A DNA stretch of 64,000 nucleotides from positions 1 to 64,000 of the forward strand of contig NZ_QRZF01000026.1 in NCBI RefSeq assembly GCF_003464595.1, in the 5' to 3' direction. Below the pieces are notes generated by a model. That model worked only from the letters and a program-made list of their open reading frames with translations, made no database searches and was not told the origin of the DNA. The translations under genes were made by a program, and so were the position numbers. The DNA comes from Bacteroides intestinalis. GTDB lineage: Bacteria > Bacteroidota > Bacteroidia > Bacteroidales > Bacteroidaceae. Positions 19,479 to 27,241 of the stretch are shown piece after piece. Position 1 is the stretch's first letter. Each line of letters begins with the position of its first letter.

Positions 19479-19559
19479 CAAATCACAAGCAAATTCAACC
19501 TTTATTTGTTCCAAATCACAAGCAAATTCAAAAGATGATTGTTGCAAATCACAAGCAAA
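19479..19559 (-). repeat. three 15-bp direct repeats at exact 33-bp period (operator candidate)
   Basis: CAAATCACAAGCAAA occurs at 19479-19493, 19512-19526 and 19545-19559. The copies are identical and spaced 33 and 33 bp, about three helical turns, placing them on one face of the DNA. They sit just upstream of the DUF4143 ATPase promoter. The 18-bp gaps differ from each other. Confidence 0.75.
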
Positions 19560-19623
19560 GAGAGAATTAAATAATAAAATTTGTAACAGTCTTCTTTTCC
19601 CCCTATCCGAACCACATCCGGAC

Positions 19624-19700
19624 TATACTTGCTCCGTACAATCTCCACTCAGAGGTACCTCTATGTGGAGAAAGTATGGATTTGATACGGAGCAAGTGTA
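19624..19700 (+). other. nested hairpin region before the first DUF6266 gene
   Basis: ACTTGCTCCGTA (19627-19638) pairs with TACGGAGCAAGT (19686-19697). Inside it CTCCAC (19643-19648) pairs with GTGGAG (19665-19670), and inside that AGAGGTACCTCT (19651-19662) is a perfect palindrome. It lies upstream of the predicted promoter at 19817, so it may be the 3' end of another transcript or a small structured RNA. Confidence 0.5.
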
Positions 19701-19816
19701 TGCCAAGTAAGAAGCAGATATTTTAAGCCATCAACCCCAAGCAAGAATAGCCAACTAAGCAAATCGCTGCAAACGGACGCAAAAATCACATTCGTGAAGA
19801 CAAACCGCTAAAATCG

Positions 19817-19849
19817 TTTGGCGGAAGGAAATATAAATATATACCTTTA
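19817..19849 (+). promoter_or_regulatory. promoter for the first DUF6266 gene
   Basis: TTTG (19817-19820) and TACCTTTA (19842-19849) are 21 bases apart, fitting the Bacteroides consensus except for the last base of the -7 box. The gene starts 37 bases downstream. Confidence 0.5.
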
Positions 19850-19886
19850 CGTCAGAAACAGAATAGCCAATTTAAAATGCGACATC

Positions 19887-20630
19887 ATGGGAATTATCAA
19901 TCAAGGCATACTCGGAGGCTTCTCCGGCAAAGTGGGACCGGTAGTAGGGTTTCACTGGAAATCAAAATACTACATACGTGCACGGGCAGCCAAAGTCAGC
20001 AATCCGCGCACGCCGAAACAGCAGGAACAGAGAGGTAAGTTTGCCACGGCATTCGGTTTCCTGAAAGCCATAAAACCTTTTATTCGTATCGGCTATAAGG
20101 AATTTACACAGGAAAAGTCCGCATTCAATGCTGCCATGTCCTATATACTGAAAAGAGCCGTGACGGGCAACGGGAAAGAAACCTCGATTGACTTTAACCG
20201 GGCATTGGTTTCCATGGGAACCTTGATGCCCGTATTCGAGGGAACAGCCACACAGTATGAGGATCAAATGTACTTTAACTGGCAGGATAATAGCGGCATG
20301 GGAAATGCAGAAGATACGGATATAGCCATGCTACTGGTGTACAACAAAAATAAAGAAACAGCCGTTTACAATACGGAAGCCGCCCTACGTTCCGGTTGTC
20401 ACGCCGTGCTGCAACTTCCGGCTGACTGGCAGAACGATGAACTAATTGCTTATCTCAGCTTTTGCAGTGCCGATGGAAGTTGTGTAGCCAACAGCATTCG
20501 CCTGACTGTAACAATGACTGAAAGAATGTCAAAAGCAACAACACCAGATAATGCCATATTCATCAAAAACCTCATTCACCATTCTTTTTCCCCAAAGGGC
20601 TTTCAAGACAGATCGTATAGAAGTGGGTAA
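19887..20630 (+). CDS. DUF6266 family protein
   Basis: From ATG 19887 the protein (247 residues) opens MGIINQGILGGFSGKVGPVV, the conserved start of the DUF6266 family. NPRTPKQQEQRGKFATAF and IGYKEFTQEKSAFNAAMSYI follow. It has no signal peptide or membrane helix. Function is unknown. A paralog of the same layout is at 47032-47667, and this copy has about 36 extra residues at the C-terminus. The longer upstream reading frame from 19818 is rejected because it would start inside the predicted promoter and lacks the conserved start. Confidence 0.8.
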   Translation: MGIINQGILGGFSGKVGPVVGFHWKSKYYIRARAAKVSNPRTPKQQEQRGKFATAFGFLKAIKPFIRIGYKEFTQEKSAFNAAMSYILKRAVTGNGKETSIDFNRALVSMGTLMPVFEGTATQYEDQMYFNWQDNSGMGNAEDTDIAMLLVYNKNKETAVYNTEAALRSGCHAVLQLPADWQNDELIAYLSFCSADGSCVANSIRLTVTMTERMSKATTPDNAIFIKNLIHHSFSPKGFQDRSYRSG

Positions 20631-20775
20631 TTCCAGATGACACCACATTCTGTCCATAATCATGCAACTTTAGATTATTATAAATACGATAATCATATTC
20701 ATAATAATCGGGATGTACGGACAATAGAGGCATCTTTCGCGTATAAAACTGGCAGATACAGCGTAATAATTTCCG

Positions 20776-20783
20776 TAACTTTG
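20776..20783 (+). promoter_or_regulatory. candidate -7 box for the phosphodiesterase gene
   Basis: TAACTTTG, 30 bases before the ATG at 20813. No good -33 match was seen. Confidence 0.45.
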
Positions 20784-20812
20784 CCGGCAGTTAACGTAAA
20801 AAGTAGAAAAAC

Positions 20813-21718
20813 ATGAAGAAATTTACTATCACATTGGCACTCTCTATCCTTGCAGTGCTGCTGGTTGCCACTCCTTGTAACGCTAAAGGAAAAGCAAAAC
20901 ATGTCGTATTAATCGGTTTGGATGGCTGGGGAGCCTATAGTGTTCCCAAGGCAGATATTCCTACTATCAAGCAACTGATGGCTGACGGAGCCTATACGCT
21001 CGAAAAACGGTCCACACTCCCCTCTTCAAGTGCCATCAACTGGGCTTCCATGTTTATGGGAGCCGGTCCTGAACTGCACGGGTACACGCAATGGGGATCT
21101 AAAACACCCGAATTACCTTCGCGCGAACTCAATCAGCATGGCATTTTCCCCACTATCTTCCAATTATTGCGCGATGCACAGCCCGAAGCCGAAATCGGTT
21201 GCCTGTACGAATGGGACGGTATCAAATATCTGGTGGATACACTTTCTTTGAGCCACTATGCGCAGGCTCCCGATTACAACAAGCATCCCGAGGCTCTGTG
21301 CACAATGGCGGAAACTTATATCAAAGAGAAACAGCCAGCCCTACTCGCCGTCTGTTTTGATAATCCTGACCACGTAGGACACCAAGCCGGACACGACACT
21401 CCTGAGTATTATGCCAAACTGAAAGAACTGGATACCTATGTAGCCCGTATTATTCAAGCCGTAAAAGATGCCGGCATGCTGAAAGAAACCATCTTTATCG
21501 TCACTGCCGACCACGGTGGCATTGAAAAAGGACATGGTGGCAAAACCATGAACGAGATGCAGACGCCTTTCATCATCTCCGGTAAGAATGTGAAGAAGAG
21601 CGGTGAATTCCACGAAAGTATGATGCAATATGACGTTGCTTCTACCATTGCCTACATCTTCGGACTGAAACAACCGCAAGTTTGGATTGGAAGACCGATG
21701 AAGCAGGTATTTAAATAA
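20813..21718 (+). CDS. alkaline-phosphatase-superfamily phosphodiesterase/nucleotide pyrophosphatase
   Basis: The 301-residue exported protein (signal peptide to about residue 24) shows the metal-binding pattern of the type I phosphodiesterase family. VVLIGLDGWG opens the active site, SSSAINWASMFMG is the nucleophile region, CFDNPDHVGHQAGH binds the second metal, and VTADHGG with KGHGGK closes it. Members hydrolyse phosphodiesters or sulfate/phosphate monoesters in the periplasm. The substrate here is unknown. It is monocistronic by spacing. Confidence 0.85.
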   Translation: MKKFTITLALSILAVLLVATPCNAKGKAKHVVLIGLDGWGAYSVPKADIPTIKQLMADGAYTLEKRSTLPSSSAINWASMFMGAGPELHGYTQWGSKTPELPSRELNQHGIFPTIFQLLRDAQPEAEIGCLYEWDGIKYLVDTLSLSHYAQAPDYNKHPEALCTMAETYIKEKQPALLAVCFDNPDHVGHQAGHDTPEYYAKLKELDTYVARIIQAVKDAGMLKETIFIVTADHGGIEKGHGGKTMNEMQTPFIISGKNVKKSGEFHESMMQYDVASTIAYIFGLKQPQVWIGRPMKQVFK

Positions 21719-21793
21719 AAAGAGTCAGATTCACACGAATTCTCATAATTCACTCTGAAACATTTGCAGAAGTCGAAAGTTATTGCGTAATTT

Positions 21794-21816
21794 GTGTAGC
21801 ACAAAAAGTGCTACAC
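21794..21816. promoter_or_regulatory. 9-bp perfect inverted repeat before an ATPase gene
   Basis: GTGTAGCAC (21794-21802), five A's, GTGCTACAC (21808-21816), then TTTTT. It could be the terminator of the phosphodiesterase gene, with a T-run behind a strong stem, or an operator for the ATPase 29 bases downstream. Confidence 0.6.
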
Positions 21817-21844
21817 TTTTTATGCTGCACATAAACTTTTGCTT

Positions 21845-22984
21845 ATGAATAGAATAACGAATCCTTTTCTGGTTTACGGTTATGCCGGACCAGACTATTT
21901 TTGTGACCGGAAAGAGGACACACAGAAATTAATTTCTGCCTTAAGGAATGGACGCAACATCACTTTGATGAGTCCACGCCGCATGGGGAAAACCGGACTG
22001 ATAAAGAATGCTTTCTATCAAATTAACCAGGAAGAGCCGGAAGCAGCTTGTTTCTACATGGATATCTTTTCCACAACTTGCCTGAATGATTTTATCATTC
22101 TTTTCGGCCAAACAGTTATTGGAAAGCTGGATACACTGTCACAGAAAGCATTGACTACACTTACAGGATTCTTCAGAAGTTGTCGCATTGTATTCTCTTC
22201 CGACCCACTGAACGGGACTCCACAGGCTACACTTGATTTCCAACCCTCCCAAGCGCAGGCCACCTTGAAAGAAATATTCGAATATCTGGAACATTCAGGT
22301 AAAGAATGCTACATAGCTATTGATGAATTCCAGCAAATTACGGATTATCCGGAAAAAGGCGTAGAAGGATTACTGCGTTCTTACATTCAGTTCCTGCCTC
22401 ATGTGCATTTCATCTTTTCCGGGAGCAAACAACATCTTATGGATGAAATCTTCACTTCTGCCAAACGTCCTTTCTACCGGAGTACGGAGAAAATGGCCTT
22501 ACAACCTATACCTCCAGCGGAATACTTCCTTTTTACCCGCTCTTGGATGGAGCAGGGAGGCAAACAACTGGAAGAAAACTTGTTTCAGCAAATTTATCAA
22601 CGCTTCGGAGGACATACCTGGTACATGCAATATATCTTGAATCGACTTTACGAGCAACCTCAATCAATCATTGATGAGAAACTGATTGAAGTGTGTATAG
22701 CGGATATCGTTCATTCCGAAATAGATTCTTACCAGCAACTATATGGAATGTTGACCGAAAATCAATCCACCCTGCTACGTGCCATTGCACGAGAAAAAGT
22801 AGTAGCAGCCATCAATAGTGCGGCTTTCATCAAAAAGTATGGCTTGAAAGGTACCAGTAGCATAAACACGGCTCTAAAAACATTAATAAACAAGGAATAT
22901 GTATTCAAATCCGACAAAGGTTATTGCATCTACGACCGGTTTATGGAGTTGTGGTTGCAGACGTTGCCTTATGCCAATCAATAA
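21845..22984 (+). CDS. AAA family ATPase (archaeal-type ATPase fold)
   Basis: The 379-residue protein starts MNRITNPFLVYGYAGPDYFC. It has Walker A SPRRMGKTGL, Walker B YIAIDEFQQI, an arginine-containing sensor region (FIFSGSKQHLMDEIF) and a C-terminal winged-helix-like part (KTLINKEYVFKSDKGY). It belongs to the PF01637-like group of small ATPases common in Bacteroides, whose role is not established. Unlike the DUF4143 ATPase, no nuclease domain is seen. ATG 21845 is preferred over the TTG at 21839. Confidence 0.8.
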   Translation: MNRITNPFLVYGYAGPDYFCDRKEDTQKLISALRNGRNITLMSPRRMGKTGLIKNAFYQINQEEPEAACFYMDIFSTTCLNDFIILFGQTVIGKLDTLSQKALTTLTGFFRSCRIVFSSDPLNGTPQATLDFQPSQAQATLKEIFEYLEHSGKECYIAIDEFQQITDYPEKGVEGLLRSYIQFLPHVHFIFSGSKQHLMDEIFTSAKRPFYRSTEKMALQPIPPAEYFLFTRSWMEQGGKQLEENLFQQIYQRFGGHTWYMQYILNRLYEQPQSIIDEKLIEVCIADIVHSEIDSYQQLYGMLTENQSTLLRAIAREKVVAAINSAAFIKKYGLKGTSSINTALKTLINKEYVFKSDKGYCIYDRFMELWLQTLPYANQ

Positions 22985-22991
22985 AGGATAC

Positions 22992-24239
22992 TCAGCGATA
23001 GATTAACGTCGACAGATAATCTTCCGCAAACATTTCATTCGCCACTTCCAATAGAATCTCCGGAGTAAGTTGTTCAATACGTTGATAAACCGCTTCGGAG
23101 GTTTCATATTTATGATAATGCAGGAAGGTCTTTGCCATACCGAGGGCATTGTTCTCATTATTATCCGAAGCTACACCTATCTGTCCGATGAGTTGTTTCT
23201 TGGCAGCAGCCAGTTGCTGGGAAGTCATCTTGTTATCACGCAAGCTTTTAAGTTCCTTCATTACCAACCGCATACATGTATCCACATCTTCAGGATCGCA
23301 TCCGAAATAGGTGCAGAAGACGCCTGTATCCGTATAAGAAGTCAGATTGGACTCCACATTATAAACTAATCCCCGGCGTTCACGCAGAGAAACGTTCAGA
23401 CGACTATTCATACCGGGGCCTCCAAGAATATTGTTCAGCAGATAAAGGGCTGTACGTTTATCATCATAGGCATTGTATCCACGACTACCAATCATGACAT
23501 GAGCCTGATGCGTATCTTTATGTATAGTAAGCTTCTCGGGCGTATAAAGAGGAGGAGGCATACGACGATTATCCACCGATACCGCAGGAACATCTATAAG
23601 GAGTTTCTCTGCCCAACGGATAACTTGCTTGAAATCCAAATCGCCCCAAACAAAGAAAACCATATTTCCCGGATGGTAAAAGCGGGAAGTGAAAGCAGCA
23701 GCATCTTCACTCCGGAAGGTTTTCAGCAACTCAGGATTACCCAAAATATTACGTCCCAACGGATGTCCGCGGAAGATCAAATCCTCGAAGTCATCGAAAA
23801 TAAGTTCGGAAGGCGTGTCTTCGTAAGACTGGATTTCATCAATGATTACCTCCGTTTCCTTCTCAATCTCACGTTGCGGAAAGGTGGAGTGAAATACAAT
23901 ATCCGCCAGCAATTCAAAGGCCCGGCCGAAGTGCTCGGTAAGGAAAGCAGAATAGATAACCGTCTCTTCTTTATTGGTGTAAGCATTCAGGTCACCACCT
24001 ACATTCTCCATACGATTGAGAATATGCCAGGCTTTCCGCTTCTGTGTACCTTTAAAAATAAGATGTTCCACAAAGTGCGCCATGCCTTGTTCATTCTCAA
24101 GCTCATCACGGGTTCCGGCATCAACAGCAAAACCACAATAAGCTACATTGGAATAGGCCGGTTGATGGATAATACGCAAACCGTTGGCAAGTGTATATTC
24201 GTTATGTCCCGGTAAAGGGAAAAGTGCTAACTTCTTCAT
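22992..24239 (-). CDS. M16 family zinc peptidase (insulinase/processing peptidase type)
   Basis: The 415-residue protein carries the inverted zinc motif HFVEH (HxxEH) with downstream Glu residues (NAYTNKEETVIYS). Both M16 half-domains are present; the second has NILGGPGMNSRLNVSLRERRGLVY. No signal peptide is visible, so it is probably cytoplasmic or exported by another route. Start ATG 24239 is chosen because upstream codons to 24320 lack family similarity and run into the divergent promoter region. A -7 box (TATCTTTG) on the minus strand lies at 24267-24274. Confidence 0.85.
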   Translation of the reverse strand: MKKLALFPLPGHNEYTLANGLRIIHQPAYSNVAYCGFAVDAGTRDELENEQGMAHFVEHLIFKGTQKRKAWHILNRMENVGGDLNAYTNKEETVIYSAFLTEHFGRAFELLADIVFHSTFPQREIEKETEVIIDEIQSYEDTPSELIFDDFEDLIFRGHPLGRNILGNPELLKTFRSEDAAAFTSRFYHPGNMVFFVWGDLDFKQVIRWAEKLLIDVPAVSVDNRRMPPPLYTPEKLTIHKDTHQAHVMIGSRGYNAYDDKRTALYLLNNILGGPGMNSRLNVSLRERRGLVYNVESNLTSYTDTGVFCTYFGCDPEDVDTCMRLVMKELKSLRDNKMTSQQLAAAKKQLIGQIGVASDNNENNALGMAKTFLHYHKYETSEAVYQRIEQLTPEILLEVANEMFAEDYLSTLIYR

Positions 24240-24266
24240 TCTTACGTTCAAAACTGATTGAAGGCG

Positions 24267-24274
24267 CAAAGATA
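24267..24274 (-). promoter_or_regulatory. candidate -7 box for the M16 peptidase
   Basis: TATCTTTG on the minus strand, 28 bases before ATG 24239. No well-spaced TTTG was found. Confidence 0.45.
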
Positions 24275-24394
24275 ACTCAATTTGATGAGCTCCCCCTATC
24301 TTCGCAAAGCAAAAATACAATAAAACTTATTGCCATTTATGGAAAATTGCAGATATTTGTAGGCTATAACCTAACTACTAACAAAAATAGTATA

Positions 24395-25000
24395 ATGATT
24401 GAATCCATTCAAGAGCTTTTGCAGAAAGAGGCACAAGCTGTTCTAAACATCCCCGTGACAGACGCTTACGAGCGTGCAGTAGAACTTATCGTGGAACAAA
24501 TTCACCGGCGGAAAGGGAAACTGGTAACTTCGGGTATGGGAAAAGCAGGACAGATTGCCATGAACATTGCAACTACGTTCTGTTCTACCGGAATCCCTTC
24601 CGTATTTCTGCATCCCAGCGAAGCTCAACACGGCGACTTAGGTATCTTGCAGGAAAACGATTTACTGCTATTGATTTCTAACTCCGGCAAAACACGCGAA
24701 ATCGTAGAACTCACACAATTAGCTCATAATTTGAACCCAGAGCTTAAATTTATTGTTATTACCGGAAATCCGGATAGTCCGTTGGCTCATGAGTCTGATG
24801 TATGTCTCAGCACAGGAAAGCCTAACGAAGTCTGCGCTCTGGGAATGACGCCCACCACCTCGACTACTGTAATGACCGTTATCGGTGATATTCTTGTAGT
24901 ACAGGTAATGCAACAGACTGGCTTTACGATTGGAGACTACTCCAAACGTCATCACGGTGGGTATTTGGGTGAAAAATCAAGAAAATTATGCGAAAAGTAA
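24395..25000 (+). CDS. kdsD: single-domain SIS sugar-phosphate isomerase (arabinose-5-phosphate isomerase type)
   Basis: The 201-residue protein is a lone SIS domain. LVTSGMGKAGQIAMNIATTF, LHPSEAQHGDLG and LLISNSGKTREI match the KpsF/GutQ/KdsD family. LGMTPTTSTTVM and YSKRHHGGYLG are also family marks. The usual KdsD has two CBS domains after this point; here they are absent. Single-domain enzymes of this kind have been described in Bacteroides fragilis. It should convert ribulose-5-phosphate to arabinose-5-phosphate for Kdo synthesis. Its end overlaps the next kinase gene by 13 bases. Confidence 0.8.
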   Translation: MIESIQELLQKEAQAVLNIPVTDAYERAVELIVEQIHRRKGKLVTSGMGKAGQIAMNIATTFCSTGIPSVFLHPSEAQHGDLGILQENDLLLLISNSGKTREIVELTQLAHNLNPELKFIVITGNPDSPLAHESDVCLSTGKPNEVCALGMTPTTSTTVMTVIGDILVVQVMQQTGFTIGDYSKRHHGGYLGEKSRKLCEK

Positions 25001-25917
25001 TCGGTATAGGAGAAACTATCCTTGACATCATTTTCCGCAACGGGCAGCCGACAGCAGCTGTACCGGGTGGCTCAGTATTTAACGGCATCGTGTCATTGGC
25101 ACGGACAGGCGTACCTGTGAGCTTCATCAGCGAAACGGGAAACGACCGGGTGGGCAACACAATTCTGCAATTCATGCAGGATAGCGGCATGTCTACCGAA
25201 TATGTCAATGTGTTCCCCGATGGCAAATCTCCCGTATCACTGGCTTACCTGAACGAACATGGTGATGCGGAATATATTTTCTATAAGGATTATCCCAAGC
25301 AACGGCTGGATGTAGTCTTCCCAAAACTGGAAGAAGACGACATCGTAGTTTTCGGTTCATACTTCGCCCTGAATCCGGTGCTGCGCGATAAGGTTCAGGA
25401 TCTGTTGGAGCAGGCACGTGAGAAGAAAGCAATTGTCTATTACGATCCTAACTTCCGCTCCTCGCATAAAGATGAAGCCATAAAACTGACATCAACCATC
25501 ATCGAGAATCTGGAATATGCCGACATTGTACGCGGTTCTATAGAAGATTTCTTCTATATGTATAATCAAAAGGAAGTGGACAAGGTCTACAAAGATAAGA
25601 TTCGCTTCTATTGCTCTAACTTTCTTTGTACTGCCGGAGCCAAAGAGATTTCACTGCGTACGAAAAGCATTACCAAAGAGTATGCTATTCCGCCATTGGA
25701 GGCAGTCAGTACTATTGGAGCGGGTGATAACTTCAATGCCGGTATCATCTATGGCCTGCTGAAGTACAATGTACGCCACAGTGATCTGGGACAAATAGAC
25801 GAAGCCACCTGGGACAAGATTATCCGTTGCGGCATTGAGTTCTCGGCAGATGTATGCCGGAGTTTTAACAATTCTATATCACCCGAGTTTGCCCGACAGT
25901 TGCCTCCCATTAACTAA
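24988..25917 (+). CDS. PfkB family carbohydrate kinase
   Basis: The 309-residue protein has the ribokinase-family N-terminal motif (PGGSVFNGIVSLARTG) and the C-terminal STIGAGDNFNAGII with the catalytic Asp. Length is normal. It phosphorylates a sugar or nucleoside; similarity to fructokinases is suggested by VIGIGETILDIIF but the substrate cannot be fixed. The start codon lies inside the end of the isomerase gene, so the two are translationally coupled and may act on linked metabolites. Confidence 0.85.
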   Translation: MRKVIGIGETILDIIFRNGQPTAAVPGGSVFNGIVSLARTGVPVSFISETGNDRVGNTILQFMQDSGMSTEYVNVFPDGKSPVSLAYLNEHGDAEYIFYKDYPKQRLDVVFPKLEEDDIVVFGSYFALNPVLRDKVQDLLEQAREKKAIVYYDPNFRSSHKDEAIKLTSTIIENLEYADIVRGSIEDFFYMYNQKEVDKVYKDKIRFYCSNFLCTAGAKEISLRTKSITKEYAIPPLEAVSTIGAGDNFNAGIIYGLLKYNVRHSDLGQIDEATWDKIIRCGIEFSADVCRSFNNSISPEFARQLPPIN

Positions 25918-25986
25918 ATCCCCGTTAAAGGAGAAAAAACTCTGTGAAACTCTGCGCCTTGAAGTAACAAAAGTCAGCAGAATACA

Positions 25987-25994
25987 TATCTTTG
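25987..25994 (+). promoter_or_regulatory. candidate -7 box for the phosphatase lipoprotein gene
   Basis: TATCTTTG, 25 bases before ATG 26020. Confidence 0.5.
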
Positions 25995-26019
25995 CATTAT
26001 ACGCTCAGACAAAAAAACT

Positions 26020-27090
26020 ATGTATAGAAATCTGTTGAACTTGCTAACATGTGTATTGCTGCTACCGGCTTGTAGCGGCACAGCTCCTCATATTTCCGTT
26101 GTTTGTGAAGAAAACAACGTTGGAAATAGTATCGTCAAATGGGAAATAGCTCCCCTTATTAAAGGAAACGTAAAGGTATACGCCTCTACCGATCCGAACT
26201 ATATTCCCGAAGACTCCCCGGTAGCCATGGCAAATATTGCCGACCAGCGAATGACAATTGTTACCACGGACCCTACCAGGCGATATTACTATACCCTCGT
26301 ATTCAATGATAAATACCGTGTAAAGATTGCTACCCGCAATGTCAATATCCCTGGTATACAGAACTTCCGCGACATGGGAGGGTATCCGTCATATCCTGCC
26401 CAGAAACGATTGCGCTGGGGCATGCTTTACCGGTCGGCGCAGATAGACAGTCTGGAATGTTACTCACGCAGGGAGCTAAAGAATATAGGCATCAAGACTA
26501 TTGTAGACCTGCGCTCCGAATCAGAGTTAAAAGGACATACCCCATTACAAAAAGGATTTAATGTCGTACATATTCCTATAAAAACGGGAGATATGGAAGA
26601 TATTCTGAAAGGTATTCAGGAACAAAAAATAAAGAGTGACACCGTATACCGCATGGTGGAACGGATGAATCGCGAGTTAGTGATGAACTACCACCATGAA
26701 TACCGACAGATATTCGATATCCTGTTGGACAGTGCCAACTATCCTGTCGTCATTCATTGCTCCTCCGGTAAGGGACGCACCGGCATTGCTTCGGCACTGA
26801 TACTCGCTTCTCTTGGTGTGAACAGCGATATTATCATGGAAGATTATCGCCTCAGCAATGATTATTTCAATATTCCCAGCGCTTCACGTTATGCCTATAA
26901 TCTGCCTGCACGTTCACAAGAAGCCATCACGACTGTTTATTCAGCCAGAGAAGACTTCCTGAATGCTGCCAAAGAAGAAATAGAACGTCGGTACGGCGAT
27001 GTGGATACCTATCTGGAAAGGGCTATCGGACTCAAGAAAGAAGAAATTAAGAAGTTGCAAAGTATTTTGCTGGTGAAAGACAATCAGTGA
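26020..27090 (+). CDS. tyrosine-protein phosphatase-type lipoprotein
   Basis: The 356-residue protein has a lipoprotein signal (LLTCVLLLPAC). An N-terminal beta domain follows (residues about 25-110), then a tyrosine/lipid phosphatase domain of the Y_phosphatase3 type. That domain opens GIQNFRDMGGYPS and carries the P-loop HCSSGKGRTG with catalytic Cys and Arg. It should act outside the inner membrane, on phosphotyrosine or phosphoinositide-like substrates; which one is unknown. A hairpin just after the stop may terminate it. Confidence 0.85.
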   Translation: MYRNLLNLLTCVLLLPACSGTAPHISVVCEENNVGNSIVKWEIAPLIKGNVKVYASTDPNYIPEDSPVAMANIADQRMTIVTTDPTRRYYYTLVFNDKYRVKIATRNVNIPGIQNFRDMGGYPSYPAQKRLRWGMLYRSAQIDSLECYSRRELKNIGIKTIVDLRSESELKGHTPLQKGFNVVHIPIKTGDMEDILKGIQEQKIKSDTVYRMVERMNRELVMNYHHEYRQIFDILLDSANYPVVIHCSSGKGRTGIASALILASLGVNSDIIMEDYRLSNDYFNIPSASRYAYNLPARSQEAITTVYSAREDFLNAAKEEIERRYGDVDTYLERAIGLKKEEIKKLQSILLVKDNQ

Positions 27091-27091
27091 T

Positions 27092-27126
27092 GTTTCGCAT
27101 GTAGTTTGTCAGACTACATACGAAAC
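27092..27126. terminator. hairpin after the phosphatase gene
   Basis: GTTTCG-C-ATGTAGT (27092-27105) pairs with ACTACAT-A-CGAAAC (27113-27126), one mismatch, seven-base loop. No T-run follows directly, so termination is probable but not certain. Confidence 0.5.
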
Positions 27127-27203
27127 TTAAATCATTGACAAAAAAATAAGCCTGATATTTAATTTTATCGCTGATAACTAATCACTAATCACTAAATTTG
27201 TTC

Positions 27204-27211
27204 TATCTTTG
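27204..27211 (+). promoter_or_regulatory. candidate -7 box for the DEAD-box helicase
   Basis: TATCTTTG, 31 bases before ATG 27242. It lies directly after a run of TAATCAC repeats (27173-27195). Confidence 0.5.
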
Positions 27212-27241
27212 TGCCCGAATATAAAGATATACAAAGATTTA

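Noticed and set aside
19479..19559. CRISPR-like array
   Set aside because: Only three 15-bp repeats with 18-bp gaps, too short, no cas genes, and positioned at a promoter. Operator-type repeats fit better.
24240..24394. Longer upstream starts for the M16 peptidase and the SIS isomerase
   Set aside because: Both extensions overlap each other in the divergent promoter region and add residues unlike the families.
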